DNA of 64,000 nucleotides from Pelagerythrobacter marinus (GCF_009827515.1 NZ_WTYO01000001.1:62001-126000), one strand, 5' to 3'. Shown: positions 49,273-59,048, counted from the stretch's first letter. Numbers and translations are program-made. The notes: generated from the sequence alone by a model not told the origin.

Positions 49273-50700
49273 ATGTACGCGCCTGACGCGACTTTCGACG
49301 AGATGCGGGCCGGCGACGGCGCCGTACGGCCGGCCTATCGCGATTACCTGAACTGGTACGAGGACCAGGAATCGCGTTTCCTGATGGGCAAGCATCGCGA
49401 TGCCGAGATCGCGTTCCGCCGCACCGGCATCACCTTCAACGTCTATGGCGAGGACGAGGCCGAGGAACGGCTGATCCCCTTCGACATGGTGCCGCGGATC
49501 ATCACGGCCGCCGAATGGCGCCGCCTGACGCGGGGCATCGAACAGCGCGTCAGCGCCCTCAACGCTTTCATCCATGATCTCTACCACCGGCAGGAAATCG
49601 TGCGCGCCGGGCGCATTCCCCAGCGCGTGCTGCGCGACAACGCGGCCTGGCTGCCGAACATGGTCGGCTTCACCCCGCCGGGCGGGGTCTATACCCATGT
49701 CGTCGGGATCGACCTGGTCCGCACCGGGCCCGACGAGTTCTACGTGCTGGAAGACAATGCGCGGACCCCTTCGGGCGTCAGCTACATGCTCCAGAACCGC
49801 GAGACGATGATGGCCATGTTCCCCGAGCTGTTCACGCGGATCCCGGTCTGCCCGGTATCGGACTATCCGCGCCGCCTCGCCAAGAGCCTTGCCGCCTGCG
49901 CGCCTTCGGGCACCTCGGGCCGGCCGACGGTCGCGGTGCTGACGCCGGGCATCTACAACAGCGCCTATTACGAACACGCCTTCCTTGCCGACCAGATGGG
50001 GGCCGAGCTGGTCGAGGGCAGCGACCTGCGCGTTACCGACGGGCGCGTGGCGATGCGGACCACCCGCGGCTACGAGCCGGTGGACGTGCTCTATCGCCGG
50101 GTGGACGACGAATACCTCGACCCGCTGACGTTCAACCCGGATTCGATCCTCGGCGTGCCGGGGATCATGGACGTCTATCGCGCGGGCAGGATCACGATCG
50201 CCAATGCGCCCGGCACCGGCGTCGCCGACGACAAGGCGATCTACAGCTTCATGCCCGAGATCGTGGAATTCTATACCGGCGAGAAGCCGCTGCTGCCCAA
50301 TGTCGAGACCTGGCGCTGCGCGGACCGCGAAAGCCTGGCCTACGTGCTCGACAACCTGGCCGACCTGGTGGTCAAGGAAGTCCACGGTTCGGGCGGTTAC
50401 GGAATGCTGATCGGCCCGGCCGCCTCGCGGCGCGAACTGGCGCGGTTCCGGCGCAAGCTGGAGGCGCGGCCGGAAAACTACATCGCCCAGCCGACGCTGT
50501 CGCTTTCGACCTGCCCGATCTTCAGCCGCAGCGGCCTTGCCCCCCGGCACGTGGACTTGCGCCCGTTCGTTCTCGTTTCGCCCGACGGGATCGAGATCGT
50601 GCCCGGCGGCCTGACGCGGGTGGCGATGCGCAAGGGCTCGCTGGTGGTCAATTCGAGCCAGGGCGGCGGCACGAAGGATACCTGGGTGTTGAAGGACTGA
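49273..50700 (+). CDS. Circularly permuted ATP-grasp protein (DUF404/DUF407 type)
   Basis: A 475-residue protein of the circularly permuted type-2 ATP-grasp family, thought to form amide or peptide bonds. Motifs include FYVLEDNARTPSGVSYMLQN near residue 155, LVVKEVHGSGGYGMLIGP (nucleotide loop), YIAQPTLSLSTCP and DLRPFVLVSPDGIEIVPGGL. I chose the ATG at 49273 (AGGGGG upstream) over one 11 codons earlier. It is the first of four genes on one strand with gaps or overlaps of at most 16 bases: ATP-grasp, alpha-E, transglutaminase, Anbu. The set recurs in many proteobacteria and was predicted to make or degrade a peptide-like modification. Confidence 0.93.
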   Translation: MYAPDATFDEMRAGDGAVRPAYRDYLNWYEDQESRFLMGKHRDAEIAFRRTGITFNVYGEDEAEERLIPFDMVPRIITAAEWRRLTRGIEQRVSALNAFIHDLYHRQEIVRAGRIPQRVLRDNAAWLPNMVGFTPPGGVYTHVVGIDLVRTGPDEFYVLEDNARTPSGVSYMLQNRETMMAMFPELFTRIPVCPVSDYPRRLAKSLAACAPSGTSGRPTVAVLTPGIYNSAYYEHAFLADQMGAELVEGSDLRVTDGRVAMRTTRGYEPVDVLYRRVDDEYLDPLTFNPDSILGVPGIMDVYRAGRITIANAPGTGVADDKAIYSFMPEIVEFYTGEKPLLPNVETWRCADRESLAYVLDNLADLVVKEVHGSGGYGMLIGPAASRRELARFRRKLEARPENYIAQPTLSLSTCPIFSRSGLAPRHVDLRPFVLVSPDGIEIVPGGLTRVAMRKGSLVVNSSQGGGTKDTWVLKD

Positions 50701-50716
50701 TGGACAGGAGGTGCCC

Positions 50717-51661
50717 TTGCTAGGCCGGACCGCGCACGGCCTGTTCTGGATGTGTCGCTATCTCGAGCGGGCGGAGAATACCGCGCGCCTGCTGGAGGCC
50801 GGGTTCCACATGGCGCTGACCCGCGACGTGGCCACGGCGGAGGAGGAATGGCGCTCCGTCATCGAGGCGTTCGGCCAGCGCGCCGGTTACGAGGCGAAGC
50901 ACGGCACCTATACCGGCCACCAGGCCTGGAACTACCTGCTGCGCGATCCGGACAATGCCTCCAGCGTGCTGGCGATGATCGGCGCGGCGCGGACCAACGC
51001 GCGGGCGGTGCGCAATGCGATCAGCGGCGAGCTGTGGGAAGCGATCAACGAAAGCTGGATGGAGATCTCCCGCCTGCTCGCGCGGCCGGTGGCGCAGAGC
51101 AGCGTGGGCGAGGCGGTCCAGATCATCCGCCGCGCGGGCACCGCGGTCCACGGCGCGATCACCGGCTCGATGCTGCGGAACGAGGGGTTCCATTTCGCGC
51201 GCGCAGGCACTTTCGTGGAGCGTGCCGATTGCGTCGCGCGTATCCTCGACATGAAATACTACCTGCTCCTGCCCTCGCTTTCCTACGTCGGGACCAGCCT
51301 CGACACCGGGCAGTGGGACCAGGTCCTGCGGTCGGTATCGGGCGACCGGGCCTTCCGCTGGCTCAACGCCGGGCGGATCGAGGCGCGCCAGATCGTCGAG
51401 TTCCTGGTGCTCGACGATCGCTTCCCGCGCAGCCTCGCGTTCTGCCACTCCGCCCTGCGCGAGGAGCTGGCGGCACTGGCGCGCATGCATGGCCGCGAGG
51501 GGGACAGCAATGCCCAGATGCGCGCCCAGGCGACGCGGCTGGGCGAGCTGACGATCGAGGGGATCTTCGAACAGGGGCTGCACGAGTTCCTGCTGGAATT
51601 CATGGAGGCGAACCATGCGATCGCGCGCGCCATTGCCGAAGACTACCGGTTCCTGAGCTGA
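50717..51661 (+). CDS. Alpha-E domain protein
   Basis: A 314-residue all-helical protein of the alpha-E family. The family start is seen in LGRTAHGLFWMCRYLERAEN, followed by long helices such as AISGELWEAINESWMEISRL and VERADCVARILDMKYYLLL. There are two possible starts: a GTG at 50711 and a TTG at 50717. The TTG places GGAGG five bases upstream and yields the family's usual MLGRTA beginning, so I prefer it. The function is unknown; the family is found almost only beside circularly permuted ATP-grasp and transglutaminase genes, so it is probably a partner of the ATP-grasp enzyme. Confidence 0.92.
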   Translation: MLGRTAHGLFWMCRYLERAENTARLLEAGFHMALTRDVATAEEEWRSVIEAFGQRAGYEAKHGTYTGHQAWNYLLRDPDNASSVLAMIGAARTNARAVRNAISGELWEAINESWMEISRLLARPVAQSSVGEAVQIIRRAGTAVHGAITGSMLRNEGFHFARAGTFVERADCVARILDMKYYLLLPSLSYVGTSLDTGQWDQVLRSVSGDRAFRWLNAGRIEARQIVEFLVLDDRFPRSLAFCHSALREELAALARMHGREGDSNAQMRAQATRLGELTIEGIFEQGLHEFLLEFMEANHAIARAIAEDYRFLS

Positions 51662-51664
51662 CCG

Positions 51665-52480
51665 ATGCGCCTTTCGATCCGCCATACGACCCGATATGCC
51701 TTTGCCGAGCCGGTGGTTCACGCGCTGCAGCGGCTGCGCCTGACACCGAAGGCGACCCAGGGGCAGGATATTCTCGGCTGGTCGATGACTTACGAGAACG
51801 CGGTGCCGCAGCTCGAATACGACGATCAGCATTTCAACACCGTCACGCTGGTCGCGGTGGAACAGGGCGCGCGCGAAGTCGTCGTCAGCTGTTCGGGCAC
51901 CGTCGACACGCAGGACAACGCCGGGGTGATCGGCAGGCACTCGGGCCACTTGCCGCTGTGGAGCTTTCTCGCCCAGACGCGGCTGACCCGTCCCGGCGAT
52001 GCGGTGCAGGGCCTGGTGGGCGACCTCGATTGCGCACCGGGGGCGCGGCTCGATTTCCTGCACGCCCTGCTGCAGCGCATACGCGACCGGGTCGAATATC
52101 GCACCGGGGCCACCGGGGTCGGCACGACGGCGGAGGAAGCGGCCGCCGCCGGGCGCGGGGTCTGCCAGGACCACGCCCATATCTTCATCGGCGCCGCGCG
52201 CGCGGCGAAGATCCCGGCGCGCTATGTCAGCGGCTACCTGATGATGAACGACCGGGTCGATCAGGAGGCGACCCACGCCTGGGCAGAGGCGCACGTGGAG
52301 GGGCTGGGCTGGGTCGGGTTCGACATTTCCAACGGCATCAGCCCCGATCCGCGCTATGTGCGGGTCGCGACGGGCCTCGACTATCGCGACGCGGCGCCCG
52401 TCACCGGGATCAGTTTCGGCGTTGCCAGCGAGGACCTCCACGTCGATGTCGCGGTGGAACAACAGCAGGTGGACCAGTAA
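51665..52480 (+). CDS. Transglutaminase-family protein
   Basis: A 271-residue protein with an N-terminal beta domain (MRLSIRHTTRYAFAEPVVHA, the bacterial transglutaminase-like N-terminal region). It has a papain-like core: Cys in GRGVCQDHAHIFIGAAR, His in ATHAWAEAHVEGLG and Asp in WVGFDISNG complete the triad. Such proteins cleave, transfer or form amide bonds. It starts four bases after the alpha-E stop, and its TAA overlaps the ATG of the Anbu gene as TAATG, so translation is coupled. Confidence 0.95.
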   Translation: MRLSIRHTTRYAFAEPVVHALQRLRLTPKATQGQDILGWSMTYENAVPQLEYDDQHFNTVTLVAVEQGAREVVVSCSGTVDTQDNAGVIGRHSGHLPLWSFLAQTRLTRPGDAVQGLVGDLDCAPGARLDFLHALLQRIRDRVEYRTGATGVGTTAEEAAAAGRGVCQDHAHIFIGAARAAKIPARYVSGYLMMNDRVDQEATHAWAEAHVEGLGWVGFDISNGISPDPRYVRVATGLDYRDAAPVTGISFGVASEDLHVDVAVEQQQVDQ

Positions 52481-53232
52481 TGACCTATTGCGTCGGCATG
52501 GTGCTCGACAAGGGCCTCGTCCTGATGAGCGACACCCGGACCAATTCGGGCGTCGACAATATCTCGGTCTTTCGCAAGATGTTCCACTGGCGCGTCCCCG
52601 GGGAACGGATGCTGGCGGTGATGACCGCGGGCAATCTCGCCACGACCCAGGCCGTGATCAGCCAGCTGGAAGAGCGGACCAAGGCGCCGAGCGAACGGCG
52701 CAATTCCCTGCTCGAGGCGCCGAGCATGTTCCAGGTCGCGACCGAGATCGGCCATCTCCTGCGCTCGACGATCGAGGAGCGCCAGCTCGCCAATGGCGAC
52801 CGCGGGCGGGGGCGGTTCACCGCCTCGATCATCCTCGCCGGGCAGATCAAGGGAATGGAGCCGCGCCTGTTCCTGATCTACCCCGAAGGCAATTTCATCG
52901 AGGCGAGCTTCGACACGCCGTTCTTCCAGATCGGGGAAACCAAGTACGGGCGGCCGATCCTGATCCGCGGCTACGACCGCGAGATGAGCTTCGAGGACGC
53001 GGTGAAGCTGCTGACCGTGTCGTTCGATTCGACGCTCAAGGCCAACCTCTCGGTCGGGCTGCCGCTCGACCTCATGGTCATCGCGCGCGACGGGTTCGAG
53101 GCGACGCATACGCGCCGGATCACCCATGACGACGCCTATTTCCAGGCGATATCGTCGCGCTGGGGCGATGCCTTGCGCGAAGCCTTCCACTCGCTGCCCG
53201 ATTACAGCTTCTACGCCCCCGACGGCGACTAG
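52480..53232 (+). CDS. Anbu-type proteasome-like peptidase
   Basis: A 250-residue member of the ancestral-beta-subunit (Anbu) family, relatives of HslV and the 20S proteasome. The chain begins MTYCVGMVLDKG; after removal of Met, Thr would be the N-terminal nucleophile. Counting that Thr as 1, Asp is at 17 (in LMSDTRTNSG) and Lys at 32 (in VFRKMFHW), the expected helpers. RGRFTASIILAGQIKGMEPR and FQIGETKYGRPILIRGYDRE are also family-like. No ATPase ring gene lies nearby. It is the fourth gene of the set and probably handles the product or protein target of the ATP-grasp and transglutaminase proteins. Confidence 0.94.
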   Translation: MTYCVGMVLDKGLVLMSDTRTNSGVDNISVFRKMFHWRVPGERMLAVMTAGNLATTQAVISQLEERTKAPSERRNSLLEAPSMFQVATEIGHLLRSTIEERQLANGDRGRGRFTASIILAGQIKGMEPRLFLIYPEGNFIEASFDTPFFQIGETKYGRPILIRGYDREMSFEDAVKLLTVSFDSTLKANLSVGLPLDLMVIARDGFEATHTRRITHDDAYFQAISSRWGDALREAFHSLPDYSFYAPDGD

Positions 53233-53387
53233 CTGCCTCCGTTCCGGAGCCATCGCCGCGGCCGGGGGGCGGCCCGGCGCAGGCGGGTGGCGGCGGGTCG
53301 GTCGATGCAGGGCGAGGGACGAAAAACCTGCACAATGGAGATAGTCCCGCCTGCCCTTGCGCCGACTTCCCGCCATCCCTTGCATCC

Positions 53388-53987
53388 ATGGACGGGGCGG
53401 AGACTTTCCATGTCGTGGAGCCGGACGTGCGCCAGCGCGCGGCAATCGCGCGGCTGGCGCTGGCGGCGGGGCACCACGCGGAAGTCTATGCCTCGCTCGG
53501 CGAACTGGGCGAATACTGCCCGGCCGGCGGCCTCGCGCTGGTCCGCTGCGACGGGGCCGGAAACATCGGCGGCGCGATCGCGGTCTTGCGGAACAAGGCG
53601 ATCGGTCTGCCGGTGATCGCCACCGCGCCGGAGCCGGACGTGGGGCAGGTCGTCCGCGCGATCCGCGCCGGGGCGCTCGATTTCCTGGCCCTGCCGGCGA
53701 GCGAGAACAGCTTCCACGAGTTGCTGGGCCGGCTCGGCGACGAGGCGGGCGAGCACCTGGCGGCGCAGCGCCGCCTGATCGAGGCGCGCAAGCGGGTGGG
53801 CACGCTGACCCGGCGCGAGCGCGAGGTGCTCGACTGGCTCACGCGCGGGCAGAGCAACAAGGCGATCGCGCAGACGCTGCGCATCAGCCCGCGCACGGTC
53901 GAGATCCACCGCGCCAACATGATGGCCAAGCTCGGCGCGCGCCACCCGGCCGAGGCGGTTCGCATCCGCCTCGACGCCGACGGCTGA
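53388..53987 (+). CDS. LuxR/FixJ-type regulator with degenerate receiver domain
   Basis: A 199-residue protein with FixJ layout. The N-terminal receiver-like domain (1-120) keeps the fold pattern, but where FixJ has TDLRMP the sequence is VRCDGAGN, giving Arg at the phospho-acceptor position. The EKP loop Lys is replaced in FLALPASE. The C-terminal HTH is intact: LTRREREVLDWLTRGQSNKA and ISPRTVEIHRANMMAKLGAR. It is therefore unlikely to be activated by phosphorylation at the usual site. It follows the Anbu gene after 155 bases without a visible link; control of that set is only a guess. It converges on the extensin-like gene with four bases between stops. Confidence 0.88.
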   Translation: MDGAETFHVVEPDVRQRAAIARLALAAGHHAEVYASLGELGEYCPAGGLALVRCDGAGNIGGAIAVLRNKAIGLPVIATAPEPDVGQVVRAIRAGALDFLALPASENSFHELLGRLGDEAGEHLAAQRRLIEARKRVGTLTRREREVLDWLTRGQSNKAIAQTLRISPRTVEIHRANMMAKLGARHPAEAVRIRLDADG

Positions 53988-53991
53988 CCGC

Positions 53992-54666
53992 TCAGCGGCA
54001 GAAGCCGCCGTCGCCGCCCCGTTCAAGATGGAAGTGATCGCGGTGCGCGGCGTTGTATTCGGGCCCCAGGACGGTGCGGAACCGCTTGCAGGCGCTGCGC
54101 TGCACGACGCGCAGGAACTCGCGTTCGGCAGCGGTGCCGCCGTCCCAGTCGTGCAGCACGCTGATCCGGCGTCCGTCGGCGAGGTGGAAGGCCCCGATAT
54201 CGATCGCCTCGGCCGTGGCATGGGCGGATCGCCGCCCGCTCCCGGCGACGTTGCGGCAGGCATAGCTGCCCATCGTCTCGATCCGCACCACCGGGCTGCC
54301 GAGATAGACGCGCGCGGCGCGATCGACGCCGTAGCGCGCCCATGCGGCGAAGGCCTGGGCCGTGGGGCAGGCGACCGGGCCGAGGTTGCTGATCGAGAAA
54401 CTCCCCCGGTCCCCCGCGAGGCGGCTCAGCTCGACCGTGTTGAGCAGCGAGCAGCCCGGTCCGGCGTAGCGGTCGGGCAGGGGGGTGAAGGCTGCGCCCG
54501 TCGCGCCCAGCTCGGCCAGGCACTGGCGGGCCAGCGCGTTGTTGGAAACCGCCCCGCCCCCGCTTTCGGCCGGGGGACGGGGGCCGCGGCCGCGGTCGCC
54601 TTCGGGCAGGAGCTGGCACCCGGCCAGCGCCAGAATGGCGAGAGCTGAGGCGAGCGCGCGCAACAT
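53992..54666 (-). CDS. Extensin-like lipoprotein (LAS-type metallopeptidase fold)
   Basis: A 224-residue protein with a lipoprotein signal (LASALAILALAGC) and an extensin-like C-terminal domain. Cys residues appear in PGCSLLNTVE, GPVACPTAQ and SYACRNVAG. GRRSAHATAEAIDIGAFHLA and HRDHFHLERGG carry His and Asp residues in the pattern of zinc-dependent LAS/DD-peptidases. It probably cuts or binds peptidoglycan at the outer membrane; activity is inferred from the motif. It is a single gene between the LuxR-type regulator and the symporter gene. Confidence 0.88.
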   Translation of the reverse strand: MLRALASALAILALAGCQLLPEGDRGRGPRPPAESGGGAVSNNALARQCLAELGATGAAFTPLPDRYAGPGCSLLNTVELSRLAGDRGSFSISNLGPVACPTAQAFAAWARYGVDRAARVYLGSPVVRIETMGSYACRNVAGSGRRSAHATAEAIDIGAFHLADGRRISVLHDWDGGTAAEREFLRVVQRSACKRFRTVLGPEYNAAHRDHFHLERGGDGGFCR

Positions 54667-54729
54667 CGCGCCCTTCTTGCAGGCGCCCCGGTTAATGGTG
54701 CCTTTCCGCGGCGCCGAGGGCGCGGCAGG

Positions 54730-56205
54730 TTACTCGGCCGGCACGGCCCGCTGCGGCGGGGCCGTCGCCAGGCTGACGCCCCAGATCGCCAGCCAGGCGG
54801 CGATGAAGCCGGGAATGATCTCGTAGATGCCTTCGCCGCCGAGGAAGCCGGCATTCCAGCCCATCGCGATCCACAGGCCCACGACCCCGGCGCCGACCAC
54901 CAGCCCGGCGACCGCGCCCGCGCCGGTCATCCGGTTCCAGGTCAGCGACAGGATGATCAGCGGGCCGAAGGCTGCGCCGAAGCCCGCCCAGGCATTGGAC
55001 ACCAGGCCCAGGACCTTGCTTTCGGGGTCGGAGGCGATGACCATTGCTGCCAGCGCGACCAGCAGGACGGCAGCCCGGCCGACGTTCACGATCTCGCGCT
55101 CGCTCGCCTTCTTGCGCAGGAACAGGCGATAGAAATCCTCGGTCAGCGAACTCGACGAGACGAGCAGCTGCGAACTGATCGTGCTCATGATCGCGGCGAG
55201 CAGGGCGGCGAGGAGGAAGCCGGTCACGAGCGGGTGGAACAGCAGGTTGGCAAGGACGATGAAGATCGTCTCCGGGTCCTCCACGGCCAGCCCGTTGCGC
55301 GCGACATAGGCGCGGCCGGCCAGGCCGACGCCGATCGCGCCGATCAGGCACACGAACATCCAGCCCATGCCGATGTTGCGCGCGACTGCCACGTCCTTGA
55401 GGCTGCGCACGGCCATGAAGCGCACGATGATGTGCGGCTGCCCGAAATAGCCGAGCCCCCAGGTGACCGCCGAGAGGAAGCCGAGGAAGGTGAGGCCGTA
55501 ACCGATGTCGAGGAAGCCGGGCTGGACCTGCGTCAGCGATTCGCCGGCGCTGCCGCCCGGGCCGAACATGACGACCAGCGGCATGATGACCAGCGCGACG
55601 ACCATGATGCAGCCCTGGACGAAGTCGGTCAGGCTGACGGCCAGGAACCCGCCGACCATCGTATAGGCGAGCACGACCCCGGCGGTCAGCAGGATGCCGA
55701 ACATGTAATCGCTCATCCCCGTATCGCCGAACAGGCCGGCGAAGCTGGTCACGAACAGCTTGCCCCCGCCGACGAGGCCCGCGGCGGTATAGACGGTGAA
55801 GAAGACGACGATGATGATCGCCGAGACGACCCGCAGCGCGGTCGCCTGGTCGGGGAAGCGGTTGGCCAGGAATTCGGGGATCGTCAGGGCATTGCCATAT
55901 TGCACGGTCTGCTTGCGCAGCCGCGGCGCGACGACGATCCAGTTCACGAGGGCGCCGACGAACAGGCCGATGCCGATCCATGCCTCGACCAGGCCGGCGG
56001 CATAGAGCGCGCCGGGCAGGCCGAGCAGGAGCCAGCCCGACATGTCCGATGCGCCGGCGCTGAGCGCGGCGACGGCCGGGTGGAGCTGCCGGCCGCCGAG
56101 GAGATAGGCTTCCGATGTGTCGGTCGACTTGCGCCACGCATAGAGCCCGATGCCGAGCATCAGGATGAAATAGGCGGCGAGTGATACGAGGGTCCCTGTC
56201 TGCAT
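54730..56205 (-). CDS. putP: Sodium:solute symporter, PutP-like (sodium/proline)
   Basis: A 491-residue inner-membrane protein of the SSS family with about 13 helices. It has GLYAWRKSTDTSEAYLLGGR and LSAGASDMSGWLLLGLPGAL with Ser/Asp residues used for sodium in PutP. QYGNALTIPEFLANRF and LLAAIMSTISSQLLVSSSSL with the second set of sodium-site Ser residues follow. The identity to the proline permease is strong in these motifs. I chose the ATG at 56205 because it begins just before the first helix; the longer open frame to 56364 adds non-family sequence. No good ribosome-binding site is visible. Confidence 0.9.
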   Translation of the reverse strand: MQTGTLVSLAAYFILMLGIGLYAWRKSTDTSEAYLLGGRQLHPAVAALSAGASDMSGWLLLGLPGALYAAGLVEAWIGIGLFVGALVNWIVVAPRLRKQTVQYGNALTIPEFLANRFPDQATALRVVSAIIIVVFFTVYTAAGLVGGGKLFVTSFAGLFGDTGMSDYMFGILLTAGVVLAYTMVGGFLAVSLTDFVQGCIMVVALVIMPLVVMFGPGGSAGESLTQVQPGFLDIGYGLTFLGFLSAVTWGLGYFGQPHIIVRFMAVRSLKDVAVARNIGMGWMFVCLIGAIGVGLAGRAYVARNGLAVEDPETIFIVLANLLFHPLVTGFLLAALLAAIMSTISSQLLVSSSSLTEDFYRLFLRKKASEREIVNVGRAAVLLVALAAMVIASDPESKVLGLVSNAWAGFGAAFGPLIILSLTWNRMTGAGAVAGLVVGAGVVGLWIAMGWNAGFLGGEGIYEIIPGFIAAWLAIWGVSLATAPPQRAVPAE

Positions 56206-56423
56206 GGGGCAGGGGGGTAACAAGCAAGCGCGGCGATGGCTACCGGCAGTGGGAAATTCGCGACCGATCGAGCGCCCTCCGGCCGGCGCAGTCGGAATGT
56301 TAGGCGGCGCCGGCGGTATCCGAAACAATATGGCGTGTTCGAGCAATTCCGGTCGCCCGGGCAAAAAGGGGGCGGGCCGGACGGTTGCCGATCCGGTCGC
56401 GAAAGGTCCACAAGGGGCGCGCG

Positions 56424-57188
56424 ATGACCAGCGATCCCGTTCTCGCCGCCGTCTCGTTCGCCATGGCCCTGGGCTTTTGCGCGGTGCACCTGTTCGTCGG
56501 CCACCTGCGGTTTCTCGACGCGGTCCCGCGCAGCCGCTGGCTGAGTTTCGCCGGCGGGGTCGCCGTCGGTTACGTCTTCCTGCACATCATGCCCGAGATC
56601 GGCGCCCATGCCGCGACGTTCGAACGGGCGACGGGCCTCGCCGCGCCGCTGGCCGAGGCGGTGGTCTACACGCTGGCGCTGGCCGGGATGATCCTGTTCT
56701 ACGGGATGGAGCGGGCCATCGTCACCTCGCGCGACGCACGGCGGGAGGAGGAAGGGCGCGACCGGCCCGAGAAGGCGATGTTCCGCCTGCACATCGCCGC
56801 CAGCGGCCTGCTGATCTTCGTCATCGCCTATCTCCTCAACCACCGCGAGGACGACAGCCTCGCCGGGCTGGCCCTCTACTTCGTGGCGATGATGCTGCAT
56901 TTCGTCACCGCCGATTACGGCGTGCGGCGCCACCACGTGGAGCTTTACGACCGGCGGGGGCGCTGGGCGCTCGCGCTCGCGACCCTGGCTGGCTGGGCCA
57001 CGGGCGTCGTCCTGACGCTCGCCCCGCTGGCGATCGGCGGGCTGTTCGCCTTCGTCGGGGGTGCGATCGTGCTGGTCGTGCTCAAGGAAGAGCTGCCGGA
57101 AGAACGCCAGAGCTACTTCCTGCCGTTCTTCGGCGGCGCGGCGCTCTATGCCGCGCTGGCGCTGGGGGAACTGCACATGGCGACGTGA
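56424..57188 (+). CDS. ZIP-like polytopic membrane protein
   Basis: A 254-residue inner-membrane protein with about seven or eight hydrophobic segments. VGYVFLHIMPEIGAHAATFE holds a His/Pro/Glu pattern in a helix and VVLKEELPEERQSYFLPFFG lies near the end; both resemble segments of ZIP metal transporters, although the central HNxxD-type motif of true ZIPs is not present. I chose the ATG at 56424 (AAGGGG upstream). It diverges from putP over 218 bases. Transport function is possible but unproven; I would call it a membrane protein of ZIP-like appearance. Confidence 0.7.
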   Translation: MTSDPVLAAVSFAMALGFCAVHLFVGHLRFLDAVPRSRWLSFAGGVAVGYVFLHIMPEIGAHAATFERATGLAAPLAEAVVYTLALAGMILFYGMERAIVTSRDARREEEGRDRPEKAMFRLHIAASGLLIFVIAYLLNHREDDSLAGLALYFVAMMLHFVTADYGVRRHHVELYDRRGRWALALATLAGWATGVVLTLAPLAIGGLFAFVGGAIVLVVLKEELPEERQSYFLPFFGGAALYAALALGELHMAT

Positions 57189-57212
57189 TCGCCGCCATGT
57201 GCCGGCCCGGCG

Positions 57213-59048
57213 TCAGGCCTCCGCGCGCCGTTTCGCCTTCTTGCGCTCGTGCGGGTCGAGGATCGCTTTGCGCAGGCGGATCGACTGCGGGGTGACCTCG
57301 ACCATCTCGTCGTCGTCGATATAGGCGATCGCCTGTTCCAGGCTCATCCTGCGCGGCGGGCTCAGCCGGATCGCGTCGTCCTTCCCGGTCGAGCGGAAAT
57401 TGGTGAGCTGCTTGGACTTGAGCGGGTTGACCTCGAGATCCTCCGGCTTGGCATTCTCGCCGATGATCATCCCTTCGTAGACCTTGGCCTGGGGCGCAAT
57501 GAACAGCTCGCCGCGCTCCTCCAGCGCGTTCAGCGCGTAGCCGACCGCCTCGCCCGCGCAGTTGGAGATGAGCACGCCGTTGATCCGGCCTTCGATCGGC
57601 CCCTTGTAGACGTCGTACTTCTCGAACAGGCGGTTCATGATCCCCGTTCCGCGCGTGTCCGACAGGAATTCGCCGTGGTAGCCGATCAGCCCGCGGCTCG
57701 GCGCGGAGAAGGTGATGCGCGTCTTGCCCTGGCCGCTCGGCCGCATCTCGGTCAGGTCGGCCTTGCGCCGCTGCATCTTCTCGACGACCGTGCCGGAGTG
57801 TTCGTCGTCGACGTCGATCACGACCGTTTCGTAGGGCTCCTGGCGCTGGCCGCCTTCCTCGCGGAACAGCACGCGCGGGCGGCTGATGCCCAGTTCGAAG
57901 CCCTCGCGCCGCATCGTCTCGATCAGCACGCCCAGCTGCAGTTCGCCGCGGCCGGCAACCTCGAAACTGTCCTTGTCGTCGCTCTCGGTCACGCGGATCG
58001 CGACATTGGTTTCCGCTTCGCGCAGCAGGCGGTCGCGGATCATGCGGCTGGTGACCTTGCTGCCCTCGCGCCCGGCCAGCGGGCTGTCGTTGACGGCGAA
58101 GCGCATGGCCAGCGTCGGCGGGTCGATCGGCTGCGCGGCGATCGGTTCCTTCACCGCGGGATCGGCCAAGGTATTGGCGACGGTCGCCTTCTCCAGCCCG
58201 GCCAGCGCCACGATATCGCCGGCCCGCGCGCTGTCCACCGGCACGCGGTCGAGCCCGCGGAAGGCGAGCAGCTTGGTCGCGCGGCCGGTCTCGATCACGT
58301 TGCCGTCGGCGTCGAGCGCGTGGATCGGGTCGTTGACGTTCACCGTGCCCGACTGGACGCGCCCCGTCAGCACGCGGCCCATGAAGTTGTCGCGATCGAG
58401 CAGGGTGGCGAGGAAGGTGAACGGCCCGCTGTCGTCGAGGCCCGGCGCCGGCACGTGGTTCACGATCCGCTCGAACAGCGGTTCCAGCGTGCCCTCGCGC
58501 GCGGCCTGGTCCTCGCTCGCGTAGCCGTCGCGGCCCGAGGCGTAGAGGACGGGAAAGTCGAGCTGTTCGTCGTTGGCGTCGAGGCTGACGAACAGGTCGA
58601 ACACTTCGTCCAGCACCTCCTGCGGGCGGCCGTCGGGGCGGTCGATCTTGTTCACGACGACGATCGGCCTCAGGCCCAGCGCCAGCGCCTTGCCGGTGAC
58701 GAACTTGGTCTGCGGCATCGCGCCTTCGGCCGAATCGACCAGCAGGATCACCCCATCGACCATCGACAGGATGCGTTCCACCTCGGCGCCGAAGTCGGCG
58801 TGACCCGGGGTATCGACGATGTTGATCCGGGTCGCTTCCCCGTCGCCGCCCGACCATTCGACCGAGGTGCACTTGGCCAGGATCGTGATTCCGCGTTCCT
58901 TTTCCAGGTCGTTGGAATCCATCGCCCGCTCGTCGACCCGCTGGTTGTCGCGGAACGTGCCGGACTGGCGGAAGAGCTGGTCGACAAGGGTGGTCTTGCC
59001 ATGATCGACGTGGGCGATAATCGCCACGTTGCGGAGACGTTCGGACAT
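57213..59048 (-). CDS. typA: Translational GTPase TypA/BipA
   Basis: A 611-residue ribosome-binding GTPase. It starts [20 protein letters not shown] with the G1 P-loop. [20 protein letters not shown] is G3 and [20 protein letters not shown] is G4. The later EF-G-like domains have [20 protein letters not shown] and the TypA-specific C-terminal domain has [20 protein letters not shown]. It helps ribosome biogenesis and stress adaptation, for example in the cold. I chose the ATG at 59048, the family start; an earlier in-frame start lies within the promoter region. Confidence 0.97.
   Translation of the reverse strand: MSERLRNVAIIAHVDHGKTTLVDQLFRQSGTFRDNQRVDERAMDSNDLEKERGITILAKCTSVEWSGGDGEATRINIVDTPGHADFGAEVERILSMVDGVILLVDSAEGAMPQTKFVTGKALALGLRPIVVVNKIDRPDGRPQEVLDEVFDLFVSLDANDEQLDFPVLYASGRDGYASEDQAAREGTLEPLFERIVNHVPAPGLDDSGPFTFLATLLDRDNFMGRVLTGRVQSGTVNVNDPIHALDADGNVIETGRATKLLAFRGLDRVPVDSARAGDIVALAGLEKATVANTLADPAVKEPIAAQPIDPPTLAMRFAVNDSPLAGREGSKVTSRMIRDRLLREAETNVAIRVTESDDKDSFEVAGRGELQLGVLIETMRREGFELGISRPRVLFREEGGQRQEPYETVVIDVDDEHSGTVVEKMQRRKADLTEMRPSGQGKTRITFSAPSRGLIGYHGEFLSDTRGTGIMNRLFEKYDVYKGPIEGRINGVLISNCAGEAVGYALNALEERGELFIAPQAKVYEGMIIGENAKPEDLEVNPLKSKQLTNFRSTGKDDAIRLSPPRRMSLEQAIAYIDDDEMVEVTPQSIRLRKAILDPHERKKAKRRAEA

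Noticed and set aside
56424-57188. Firm call as a ZIP zinc transporter.
   Set aside because: Some segments look similar, but the characteristic metal-binding helix motif is not present, so only a cautious description is given.
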